From: Streptomyces sp. SAI-135
GTDB taxonomy: Bacteria > Actinomycetota > Actinomycetes > Streptomycetales > Streptomycetaceae
Assembly (NCBI RefSeq): GCF_029893805.1
Contig: NZ_JARXYP010000002.1
Location: 7,688,001 to 7,752,000, forward strand
Reading direction: 5' to 3'
Length of the DNA: 64,000 nucleotides
In this document: positions 9,213-16,708 of the stretch, piece by piece
Position numbering within the stretch: the stretch's first letter is position 1
How the letters are laid out: every line of letters starts with the position of its first letter
Program-made: the position numbers and the translations under genes
The notes under the pieces: generated by a model
What the model was told of the DNA's origin: nothing
The model's input: only the letters and a program-made list of their open reading frames with translations
Databases searched by the model: none

Positions 9213-9386
9213 CAATCCTGCCGCCGAACGGATTCCCCACACCCACTCACCCGTGCACGGCAGGAGCGGGGGACCCACAGGTAAAACGCCTGTTCCGGTC
9301 TCCGGAACGGCTAGGGGTAAAGCCGCGTCTCGGCGCGGCCGGGCATCTCCAGCCCGCACCCGACAGCTCACCTCGCAGGCGCCGGA
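9213..9386 (+). ncRNA. c-di-AMP riboswitch (ydaO/yuaA type)
   Basis: The leader of the LysM/M23 gene carries the conserved ydaO blocks in order: CCGCCGAACGG near the 5' end, GGGGGACCCACAGGTAAAA at about 9267, GGGGTAAA at 9313, GGGCATCTCCAGCCCG at about 9340 and CCGACAGCTCACCTCGCAGG near 9360. In Streptomyces this class precedes cell-wall hydrolase genes (resuscitation-promoting factors, LysM/M23 proteins), linking them to c-di-AMP. The boundaries are estimated from the conserved blocks. Confidence 0.85.
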
Positions 9387-9398
9387 GAGGAATTCGCC

Positions 9399-10340
9399 AT
9401 GCCCGCGAAGGGTAAGCACCGCCGCCCGAAGTCCCAGCGCTTCACCCGCTCGATCGCCGTCGCCGGAACCGGGGGTGCCGCGCTCGCCCTCCCGCTCATG
9501 GGGGCCACCGGCGCGCACGCCGCCACCCCGCAGTCCGTTTCGGAAAAGGCCGTTCAGTCGCTTCCGGTCACGCAGAAGTCCGCCGAAAAGACGGCCGCGA
9601 AGAAGTCCGCCGCGAAGACCGCGACCGTGCGCACCTATTCGGTGCGGGCCGGCGACTATCTCTCGAAGATCGCCGACGAGCAGAACGTCAGCGGTGGCTG
9701 GAAGAAGCTCTACGCCGACAACCGTGAGGCCGTCGGCGACGACCCGTCGTTGATCCACCCGGGCCTCAAGCTCTCGATCGGCAAGAAGGCCAAGACGAGC
9801 GCGCCGAAGACGCGGTCCTCCGCTTCGTCCTCCGCTCCCTCCTCCGCGAAGACCGAGAAGGCCGAGCCGAAGAAGGCCTCCTCGAACTCCACGACCGCCA
9901 CCCGGAGCTCGGACACCACCAGCAGCTCCAGCGGGTTCACCCTGCCGGTCAGCGGTGCCACCGTCGGCACCGGCTACCGCGTCGCGGGCAGCATGTGGTC
10001 CAGCGGCTACCACACCGGCGTCGACTTCGTCGTCCCGACCGGCACCTCGCTCAAGGCCGTGGGCGCGGGCACGGTCGTCTCCGCCGGCTGGGGCGGCGCC
10101 TACGGCAACCAGGTCGTCATCAAGCTGGCCGACGGCTACTACGCGCAGTACGCCCACCTGTCCCAGCTCTCCGTCTCGGCCGGCCAGGCCGTGACCGCGG
10201 GTCAGCAGGTCGGCCTCTCCGGCGCGACCGGCAACGTGACCGGCCCGCACCTGCACTTCGAGATCCGCACCACGCCGGACTACGGCTCCGACGTGGACCC
10301 GGTCGCCTACCTCCGCTCCAAGGGCGTCGCCGTCGGCTGA
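9399..10340 (+). CDS. Secreted LysM domain / M23 metallopeptidase
   Basis: A 313-residue exported cell-wall protein. Its N-terminus is long and basic (KGKHRRPKSQRFTRS), then hydrophobic, ending in a signal-peptidase-like GAHAA. A LysM domain (about residues 83-127; YSVRAGDYLSKIADEQNV) binds peptidoglycan. A Ser/Thr/Lys-rich linker leads to an M23 (LytM) domain (about 190-313) with zinc ligands in HTGVDF and GPHLHFEI. It is predicted to cleave peptide cross-bridges. The c-di-AMP riboswitch upstream fits a role in growth or germination. A strong hairpin follows. Confidence 0.93.
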   Translation: MPAKGKHRRPKSQRFTRSIAVAGTGGAALALPLMGATGAHAATPQSVSEKAVQSLPVTQKSAEKTAAKKSAAKTATVRTYSVRAGDYLSKIADEQNVSGGWKKLYADNREAVGDDPSLIHPGLKLSIGKKAKTSAPKTRSSASSSAPSSAKTEKAEPKKASSNSTTATRSSDTTSSSSGFTLPVSGATVGTGYRVAGSMWSSGYHTGVDFVVPTGTSLKAVGAGTVVSAGWGGAYGNQVVIKLADGYYAQYAHLSQLSVSAGQAVTAGQQVGLSGATGNVTGPHLHFEIRTTPDYGSDVDPVAYLRSKGVAVG

Positions 10341-10355
10341 CGACCCCCCTGCGCC

Positions 10356-10395
10356 ACCGAAGGCCGGACCCCGATCCCCGGGTCCGGCCTTCGGT
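10356..10395. terminator. Intrinsic-type hairpin after the M23 gene
   Basis: Perfect 16-bp inverted repeat ACCGAAGGCCGGACCC / GGGTCCGGCCTTCGGT with an 8-nt loop, 15 bp after the stop codon. There is no clear U-tract, as is common in Streptomyces. Confidence 0.75.
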
Positions 10396-10533
10396 GTTCG
10401 CGCGGCCGTACCCGGCTGCGTCTGCCTGCGTCTGCCTGCGCCGCCATGATCGCTTCGTTGCGTTCTTGTGGCGGCCGCGCCCTGGGCGTCGACAGGCGGG
10501 GGAGGGGCGGGGCACAGTGAACTCCGTTGCTGC

Positions 10534-10545
10534 GCAAGCGCTTTC
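10534..10545. promoter_or_regulatory. LacI-type operator-like dyad
   Basis: GCAAGCGCTTTC contains the palindrome AAGCGCTT characteristic of operators of LacI-family sugar regulators (consensus close to GGAAAGCGCTTTCC). It lies about 40 bp before the DUF6250-like gene, consistent with carbohydrate control. The binding protein is not in the window. Confidence 0.45.
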
Positions 10546-10582
10546 TAAAGGGTCCAGTCCCTGCACGGAAGGAACCGTCGCC

Positions 10583-11299
10583 ATGACGACCACGCGTAGA
10601 GCCTTCGGGGTCCTCGCCGCCGGTGCCGCCCTGACCGCCCTCGCCCCCGCGGCCACCGCGAGCGCCTCGCCCCGCCACCGCCGCCTCGTCGCCCACGACG
10701 ACTTCCGCCACGGTCTCGGCCGCTGGGCCGTCGAACTCGAGCAGGGCGGCACGGTCACCGCGCGGCGCGGGATCCTGGAGGTCGATGTGCCGGCCGGTGC
10801 GACGATCTGGTTCAGGCAGCGGCTCGAAGGGCCGTACGTCCTGGAGTACACCGCCGTCCCCGTGTCCGCGGGCGGGGTCAACGACCGGGTGTCCGACCTG
10901 AACAACTTCTGGAACGCGGTCGACGTCAGGTCCCCCGACGACCTCTTCGCCACCCACCGGGGCGGGGCGCTCGCGGAGTACGACCACCTGAAGACCTACT
11001 ACTCCGGCTACGGCGCCAACTACAACACCACGACACGGCTGCGCCGTTACGTCGAAGAAGCCGGGGTGCGGCCCCTGATCCGCGACTACACCGAGCCGTT
11101 GCTGGTCGCGAACGAGCCGAACCGGGTGCGGATCGTCTCCGACGGCTCCAGGGTGCAGTGGTGGAACAACGGGCGGCCGGTCTTCGACTACACCGACCCG
11201 GAGCCCTACACGAGCGGGCACTTCGCGTTCCGGACGACCTGGAGCCACTTCAGGATCAGTGACTTCAGGGTGTGGCGGTCGCAGCGTCAACATTCCTGA
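10583..11299 (+). CDS. Tat-exported DUF6250-like protein, possible glycan-active lectin-fold protein
   Basis: A 238-residue protein with a Tat-like signal (MTTTRRAFGVLAAGAALTAL, cleavage after about residue 30). The mature part begins DDFRHGLGRWAVELEQGG and has many aromatic residues and a jelly-roll-like pattern (FWNAVDVRSP, WWNNGRPVFDY, FRTTWSHFRISDFRVW). This resembles DUF6250 proteins encoded near rhamnogalacturonan or other polysaccharide-degrading enzymes. No catalytic motif is recognised; a carbohydrate-binding or lyase role is inferred. A LacI-type dyad upstream fits sugar-responsive expression. The ATG follows GGAAGGAACC. Confidence 0.7.
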   Translation: MTTTRRAFGVLAAGAALTALAPAATASASPRHRRLVAHDDFRHGLGRWAVELEQGGTVTARRGILEVDVPAGATIWFRQRLEGPYVLEYTAVPVSAGGVNDRVSDLNNFWNAVDVRSPDDLFATHRGGALAEYDHLKTYYSGYGANYNTTTRLRRYVEEAGVRPLIRDYTEPLLVANEPNRVRIVSDGSRVQWWNNGRPVFDYTDPEPYTSGHFAFRTTWSHFRISDFRVWRSQRQHS

Positions 11300-11411
11300 T
11301 GAGAGGGCTATTCCTCAGTTGGCCAACACTTTAGGAGTGGCTTATCTCACCGACCGTCAAGTCCTTCCTACGGTCGCGTAGGTCACATTCGAAGGTGAAT
11401 CATGAACGGCT

Positions 11412-12230
11412 GTGGCAGACGATTCGAAGAATGACAGCAGCTCAGTGATCGGGTCGTACGTGGCGGTGGGGGACAGCTTCACCGAGGGCGTCGGCGACCC
11501 CGGCCCCGACGGGGCGTTCGTCGGCTGGGCCGACCGGTTCGCGGTGCTTCTCGCGGACCGGCGGCCCGAGGGCGACTTCAGGTACAGCAACCTCGCGGTA
11601 CGCGGGAAGCTCCTCGACCAGATCGTCGAGGACCAGCTTCCGCAGGCCGTCGAACTGGCACCGGACCTGGTGTCGTTCTGCGCCGGCGGCAACGACATCA
11701 TCCGGCCCGGTACCGATCCCGACGAGGTCGCCGAACGTTTCGAGCGGGCCGTCGCCCGGCTCACGCAGGCGTGCGGCACGGTCATGGTGACGACCGGCTT
11801 CGACACCCGTGGTGTGCCCGTGCTCAAGCATCTGCGCGGCAAGATCGCCACGTACAACGGACATGTGCGGGCCGTCGCCGACCGGTACGGGTGCCCGGTG
11901 CTCGACCTGTGGTCCCTGAAGACCATCCAGGACCGGCGGGCCTGGGACAACGACCGGCTGCACCTGTCTCCCGAGGGGCACACGCGCGTGGCGCTCCGCG
12001 CGGGACAGGTGCTGGGCCTCGAGGTCCCGGCCGACCCGGACCAGCCCTGGCCGCCGCTTCCCCCTCGCGGGCCGCTGGACGTGCGGCGGGACGACGTGCA
12101 CTGGGCGCGGGAGTTCCTGGTGCCGTGGATCGGACGCCGGCTGCGGGGCGAGTCCTCCGGGGACCACGTGACCGCCAAGGGTGTGCTCTCGCCGGACGAC
12201 ATCAAGACGCGGATCGCATCGGTGGCTTGA
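11412..12230 (+). CDS. SGNH/GDSL-family hydrolase
   Basis: A 272-residue cytoplasmic esterase/lipase-like hydrolase (no signal peptide). The SGNH blocks are visible: block I AVGDSFTEG (Ser near residue 22), block III CAGGNDI (Asn), and block V NDRLHLSPEGH (Asp/His). The C-terminal approximately 70 residues are rich in Arg and Pro and lie outside the core fold. The start is GTG 11412. A 110-bp space upstream probably holds its own promoter. The substrate cannot be predicted. Confidence 0.88.
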   Translation: MADDSKNDSSSVIGSYVAVGDSFTEGVGDPGPDGAFVGWADRFAVLLADRRPEGDFRYSNLAVRGKLLDQIVEDQLPQAVELAPDLVSFCAGGNDIIRPGTDPDEVAERFERAVARLTQACGTVMVTTGFDTRGVPVLKHLRGKIATYNGHVRAVADRYGCPVLDLWSLKTIQDRRAWDNDRLHLSPEGHTRVALRAGQVLGLEVPADPDQPWPPLPPRGPLDVRRDDVHWAREFLVPWIGRRLRGESSGDHVTAKGVLSPDDIKTRIASVA

Positions 12231-12310
12231 GGAGCGGGCGGGGTCGGCCTCCGTGTCGGGCCCGCGTCTCCCTGGGGCGCGGGCTGGGCGGGCGGGGCGG
12301 GCGTCTCGTT

Positions 12311-12511
12311 TGCGTGCGGTTTCTGGGTGGGCCTTGCGGCGTGCGGCGGCTTGAGGCGTGCGCGGTGCTGGTGTGCCTGGGCGGGGGTGGGGTGTGTCGG
12401 GCGTTCGTGGTTGAGGCGTCTGGCGGGCGGGGGGCTGTCCCGGCTGCGTGCGGTTTCTGGGTGGGCCTTGCGGCGTGCGGCGGCTTGAGGCGTGCGCGGT
12501 GCTGGTGTGCC
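12311..12511. repeat. Two identical 67-bp direct repeats with a 134-bp period
   Basis: Bases 12311-12377 and 12445-12511 are identical over 67 bp (both start TGCGTGCGGTTTCTGGGTGG). The bases after each copy also match partly (GGTGTGTCSGGCGTTCGTGG). A more diverged third unit runs to about 12690, up to the TetR stop. The 455-bp gap 12231-12685 therefore holds a decaying tandem repeat and no convincing gene. Confidence 0.8.
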
Positions 12512-12685
12512 AGGGCCGGGCGGGGTGTGTCCGGCGTTCGTGGTTCGCGCCTCTGGTGAGCGTCCCGACTGCCTGCTGTTGCTGGGCGGGGCTCGTGGCG
12601 TGAGATGGCTGAGGTGTGCGCGGTTGCTGGTGCGGCGGGGTGGGTCCGGTGTTCGTGGTCGGGGCGTTCGGCGGGTGTCCCGGTG

Positions 12686-13294
12686 CTACGCCGGCTTCGT
12701 TGCGTCCAGTCCGAGCTCCCGGGACAGCGCCTCGTCCACCCACTCCTGGGCCCGTGACCTGGGCACCGCGCCCGCGTAGGACGTCAGCTGGACGGCCAGG
12801 CCGTCCAGGAGGGCGGTGAGGCGCAGGGCGGTGGCGGCCGGGTCCGGGCAGTGGAACTCGCCCGCGGTGACGCCCTCGGCGATCACCTCCGCGAGCGCTG
12901 CCTTCCAGCGTCTGTCGAGGTCACGGGTGACCTCCTGGAGCGCCGGCTCGCGCAGGGCCACCGCCCAGCCCTCGATCCACAGGCGCCAGCCCTTGGCCTG
13001 GCCCGTCGGGGCGTACCAGCGCACGGCCGACCTGAGCCGGCGCAGGGCACTGGTGCGGCGGCCGAGGAGCTTGCGCAGACGTGCCAGGTCGTCCTCGGCG
13101 GCGTAGGTGAACGCGGCGGCGACCAGCTTCTCCTTCGTGGAGAAGTGATAGAGGACCAGGGCGTTGCTCACCCCGAGCGCCGAGGCCACGTCGGCGATCC
13201 GGACGGCCGCCACGCCCCGTGCCTCGATCTGCTCGATCGCGGCCCGCAGCAGCTCCTCGCGCCGCTCGGCCACTGTCAACCGCACTCTCGCCAC
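12686..13294 (-). CDS. TetR/AcrR-family transcriptional regulator
   Basis: A 202-residue one-domain-plus-ligand-pocket regulator. The N-terminal HTH (about residues 10-56) reads RREELLRAAIEQIEARGVAA followed by DVASALGVSNALVLYHF and the TetR signature STKEKLVAAAF. The C-terminal domain contains the TetR_C-type WRLWIEGWAVALREP pattern found in BetI-like regulators. Its target is unknown. It is transcribed leftward towards the repeat region. The adjacent dehydrogenase gene is also on the minus strand, about 50 bp upstream, so the two may be co-transcribed. Confidence 0.88.
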   Translation of the reverse strand: MARVRLTVAERREELLRAAIEQIEARGVAAVRIADVASALGVSNALVLYHFSTKEKLVAAAFTYAAEDDLARLRKLLGRRTSALRRLRSAVRWYAPTGQAKGWRLWIEGWAVALREPALQEVTRDLDRRWKAALAEVIAEGVTAGEFHCPDPAATALRLTALLDGLAVQLTSYAGAVPRSRAQEWVDEALSRELGLDATKPA

Positions 13295-13343
13295 AAGGTC
13301 ACCCTAATCCGTTCGCCTGTGCGGTAGCGCGGTACCGGCCAGG

Positions 13344-14522
13344 TCAGCGGTACCGGCCGAACCGCTCGGCGATCACCGGCAACCGGTCCGCGGCCAGCGC
13401 GTGCGCGGCGGCCCGCGGCGAGATGCCGTCCGCCTCGGCGCGGGCCAGCACCTGCTCGACCAGGGCACGCATGGACCGCCGTACGTGTGCGAAGGCATCG
13501 TCCGCGTCCGCGCCGATGTCGCCGAACAGGGTCCACCACCACCAGGCGTTCGTCCCGGAGTTGACCACCACGTCCGGCAGTACGGTCACCCCGCGCGCGG
13601 CCAGCAGCGCCTCCGCCGCCGGCCGGACGGGCATGTTGGCCGCCTCGACGATCCAACGGGCCCGGACGCGCTCCTGGTCGGAGCTGTCGATCGCGTACGA
13701 GACCGCCGCGGGCACGAGCACCTCCACATCGAGCGACAGCCAGGCATCACCGGGCAGTTCGCGGTCGGCGGGGCGCAGGGCGGAGCGGTCCACGGTGCCG
13801 TGGGCATCACGTGCGGCCAGCAGCGCCTCGACGTCGAGCCCGTCCGGGTTGAAGACCGTGCCCTTGATGTCGGCGACGGCCACGACCGTGAGCCCCGCGC
13901 GCGTGAGGAAGCGGGCCGTCGCCCCGCCCATGGTGCCGAGCCCCTGCACGGCCACGCGCGTGCCCGCGTACGGCACTCCCGCCGCGTCCAGGGCCGCGAG
14001 CGCCGACTCCGCCACCCCGCAGCCGCCCGCCAGCGCGTCCAGCCCGATGCCGTCCACCTCCACGGCGAACGCGTCCGCGAGTCGCCGACGGGCCGCCGCC
14101 TCGTCGTCGAGCAGCGGATAGACCGCCTGGATCGAGGAGACCAGGCCGGCCTCCGAGGCCGCCCGGTCCACCAGATCCTGGCTGAGACCGAGGTCCTCAC
14201 CCGTCGTCCAGAAGCTCTCGATGTACGGCCGTACGGCGCGCAGGTAGCGCACGAGCAGGCCGTACGCCTCCGGATCCCGGGGGTCGCAGTCGATGCCGCC
14301 CTTCGCCCCGCCCAGCGGGACGTACCGCGCCTCGGGGTCGTAGTGCAGGGCCTCCTTCATGGTCATGCCGCGGGCGAGCCCGGTGACCTCCTCCAGCGTG
14401 CAGCCCGGCCGCATCCGCAGGCCGCCGCTGGCGACACCCCGCACCAGCCGGTCGACGACCAGGAAGCCCTGGCGGCCGGTGACGTGGTCGGTCCAGGTGA
14501 GCGACAGCAAGGGGGTGGTCAC
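13344..14522 (-). CDS. Glu/Leu/Phe/Val-family amino-acid dehydrogenase
   Basis: A 392-residue NAD(P)-dependent amino-acid dehydrogenase that reversibly deaminates an amino acid to its 2-oxo acid. The dimerisation domain carries the catalytic lysine region VPLGGAKGGIDCDPRD and an upstream TMKEALHYD. The Rossmann domain shows VAVQGLGTMGGATARFL and IVEAANMPVRP. It is not the classic Streptomyces valine dehydrogenase by its N-terminus, so substrate (Glu, Leu or other) is left open. The GTG at 14522 is chosen because similarity begins at LLSLTWTDHVTG; the frame stays open much further upstream. It is divergent from the MBL-fold gene. Confidence 0.85.
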   Translation of the reverse strand: MTTPLLSLTWTDHVTGRQGFLVVDRLVRGVASGGLRMRPGCTLEEVTGLARGMTMKEALHYDPEARYVPLGGAKGGIDCDPRDPEAYGLLVRYLRAVRPYIESFWTTGEDLGLSQDLVDRAASEAGLVSSIQAVYPLLDDEAAARRRLADAFAVEVDGIGLDALAGGCGVAESALAALDAAGVPYAGTRVAVQGLGTMGGATARFLTRAGLTVVAVADIKGTVFNPDGLDVEALLAARDAHGTVDRSALRPADRELPGDAWLSLDVEVLVPAAVSYAIDSSDQERVRARWIVEAANMPVRPAAEALLAARGVTVLPDVVVNSGTNAWWWWTLFGDIGADADDAFAHVRRSMRALVEQVLARAEADGISPRAAAHALAADRLPVIAERFGRYR

Positions 14523-14697
14523 GGGGGCTCCGCTGCGGTGGACTGTTACTGAACGGGGAGTCAGTATTGGCATCCGGGTGCACCCTGTCAACGTGATCGG
14601 CTCCGACGGCGTCCTCAGGGGTGTGACCGGGCGGACCCCGGCGCTGTCAGTGGGGCGGACCATAATGGATGCCTCAGCGACTCCACCTGGAGGTACC

Positions 14698-15897
14698 GTG
14701 ACCGGCTTCCGTCCCCTGAGCTCCGGGCTCCGCGCGCTGCAGCCCGCGGCCTTCGGTGCGGACCCGAGCGGTGAGCGCATGGCGCGCATCCGCAGATCCC
14801 CCCACTTCGCCGACGGTGTCTTCCAGAACCCCGGCGGCATCGCCAGGACGCGGCCCGAGGGGTCGGCGCTGGAGTTCGCCAAGATCTTCTTCGACAGTGA
14901 CGGACGGCAGCAGCGGGCTCCCGAAGGCCGGATCCCGGTGCACGCCACGACCCTCGCCGACCTCCACAAGCCCCCTGCCACCGGTCTGCGGCTGACCTGG
15001 ATGGGGCACTCCAGCGTGCTCGCCGAGATCGACGGTCGGCGGGTGCTGTTCGACCCCGTCTGGGGTGAGCGGTGCTCCCCGTTCCCCTTCGCCGGGCCCA
15101 AGCGGCTGCACCCCGTGCCCCTGCCGCTCGCCGCGCTCGGACCGGTCGACGTGGTCGTCATCTCCCACGACCACTACGACCACCTCGACATGCCCACGAT
15201 CAAGGCCCTGGCCGGGACGGACACCGTCTTCGCCGTACCGCTCGGGGTGGGGGCCCATCTCGAGCACTGGGGAGTGTCCGCGGACCGGCTTCACGAACTG
15301 GACTGGCACGAGTCGACCCAGGTCGCCGGGCTGACGCTGACGGCCACCCCGGCCCGGCACTTCTGCGGACGGGGGCTGCGGAACACCCAGCACACGCTGT
15401 GGGCCTCCTGGGTCGTCGCGAGCGGGGAGCACCGGATCTACCACAGCGGTGACACCGGGTACTTCGAGGGGTTCAAGGACATCGGCGCGGCCTTCGGGCC
15501 CTTCGACGCCACGATGATCCAGCTCGGCGCCTACTCGGAGTTCTGGCCTGACATCCACATGACGCCCGAGGAGGCCGTGCGGTCCCATCTGGACCTGCAG
15601 GGCGGGGACGCGGCGGAAGGGGTGCTGCTTCCGATCCACTGGGGGACGTTCAACCTCGCGACGCACCCCTGGGTGGAGCCCGCGGAGCGGACGATGCAGT
15701 TGTCCCACAAGGCGGGGGTCGCCATGGCCACGCCGAGGCCGGGGGAGCCGTTCGAGCCGGGGGCGGCGCCGGTGGTCGATCCCTGGTGGCGAGGGGTGGC
15801 GAGGGCGCCGGCCGGGGGGTGGGTCGAGCTGCCCGCGGGTGTGGGGGAGCGGGAGGCCGTGGTCGAGGGGGAGCGGGAGGCTCTGGCTGAGGGGTGA
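14698..15897 (+). CDS. MBL-fold metallohydrolase (NAPE-PLD / UlaG-like)
   Basis: A 399-residue protein with a beta-lactamase-like fold. The zinc motif SHDHYDHLD (HxHxDH) lies near residue 158, preceded by LTWMGHSSVLAEIDG and followed by TPARHFCGRG, IYHSGDTGYF and LLPIHWGTF, the full set of metal ligands. The sequence pattern matches the NAPE-hydrolysing phospholipase D branch, so a phosphodiesterase or lipid-related role is possible. The GTG at 14698 has TGGAGG 8 bp upstream. The last 40 residues are Gly/Glu-rich and outside the fold. Confidence 0.85.
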   Translation: MTGFRPLSSGLRALQPAAFGADPSGERMARIRRSPHFADGVFQNPGGIARTRPEGSALEFAKIFFDSDGRQQRAPEGRIPVHATTLADLHKPPATGLRLTWMGHSSVLAEIDGRRVLFDPVWGERCSPFPFAGPKRLHPVPLPLAALGPVDVVVISHDHYDHLDMPTIKALAGTDTVFAVPLGVGAHLEHWGVSADRLHELDWHESTQVAGLTLTATPARHFCGRGLRNTQHTLWASWVVASGEHRIYHSGDTGYFEGFKDIGAAFGPFDATMIQLGAYSEFWPDIHMTPEEAVRSHLDLQGGDAAEGVLLPIHWGTFNLATHPWVEPAERTMQLSHKAGVAMATPRPGEPFEPGAAPVVDPWWRGVARAPAGGWVELPAGVGEREAVVEGEREALAEG

Positions 15898-16453
15898 GGT
15901 GGGGGCGGGGGGTGGTGCCGGTTGGGGGCCGGGGTGGGGCGCGGTGTCGTCCAGGGCGGGGATCGGGAGCCGGCGGGTCCCCGGGCGCGCATTGAGGGAC
16001 GTTGAAGTCTGCGCGTGGGACCGCGAGCTCTTGTGGGGTGCCCGGGTCGGGGCGGTCGGCCGCCGCGGATAGGGCACGGTGACGTCCGTATGCGTACCGG
16101 CGAGGGGGGTCGGCGAGCCGTTGGTCAGGGGGCCGCGGCGGTCCGAGGCCAGGTGCGTCGACACAGTCAGTGACGGTCCGGAAGGTTCGGGCCAAGGCTC
16201 TGGAGGGGTGTCGTGGGGTCCTGCCGCGCCCGGGGAACGGGGTGAGGTGGCGATCGAGGTGCACATGCGCCCTGCGCCCTCGGCGGTCGCGCCTGACCGG
16301 TTCTGACCAGGGCTGATCGGTATTCACTCGTTCGGGTAAGCCCGGCCGGTCGGCTTGTCGTTCTGTCGTGCGAACCCTCATACCAGAGCGGGACGCTCCG
16401 CGGGGGAGTTTGTCAACTGCCGCTCGCACATGATGCGTTGGCGACTACTGTGA
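15898..16453. other. Gene-free stretch before the conservon
   Basis: About 555 bp, very G-rich on the plus strand up to about 15950. No reading frame has convincing codon use, a ribosome-binding site and a recognisable product together. The last 200 bp are lower in GC and probably contain the conservon promoter. Confidence 0.5.
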
Positions 16454-16708
16454 GTGTCCGCCGGGCGACGAGGTGTTGAAGTCTTCGGTTCTCTCGACCG
16501 GTACGCCATGACGCATGCCCACGGCGAAGAGCCGAGGTGCGGGGAGGAGGGAGGCGACGCGCCGGTGACCGACGACCATGCCGCCGCGCGAGCCGCCCGG
16601 CACCCCGCCCCGAAGCCCGTAGGGGCACGGGCCGGAGCCCGCCGACCCGGGCCGGCCGGCCCGGAGCCCTCCGGCCAACAGGACCGACGGACCAGTACAA
16701 GGACACCG

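Noticed and set aside
15898..16453. Short frames in the G-rich stretch (for example around 16079-16306).
   Set aside because: No ribosome-binding site, no recognisable domain, and codon use no better than in other frames.
16454..16708. N-terminal extension of the conservon sensor to 16454.
   Set aside because: The extra 85 residues are low-complexity and basic with no ribosome-binding site; ATG 16709 has AAGGA and precedes the first transmembrane helix sensibly.
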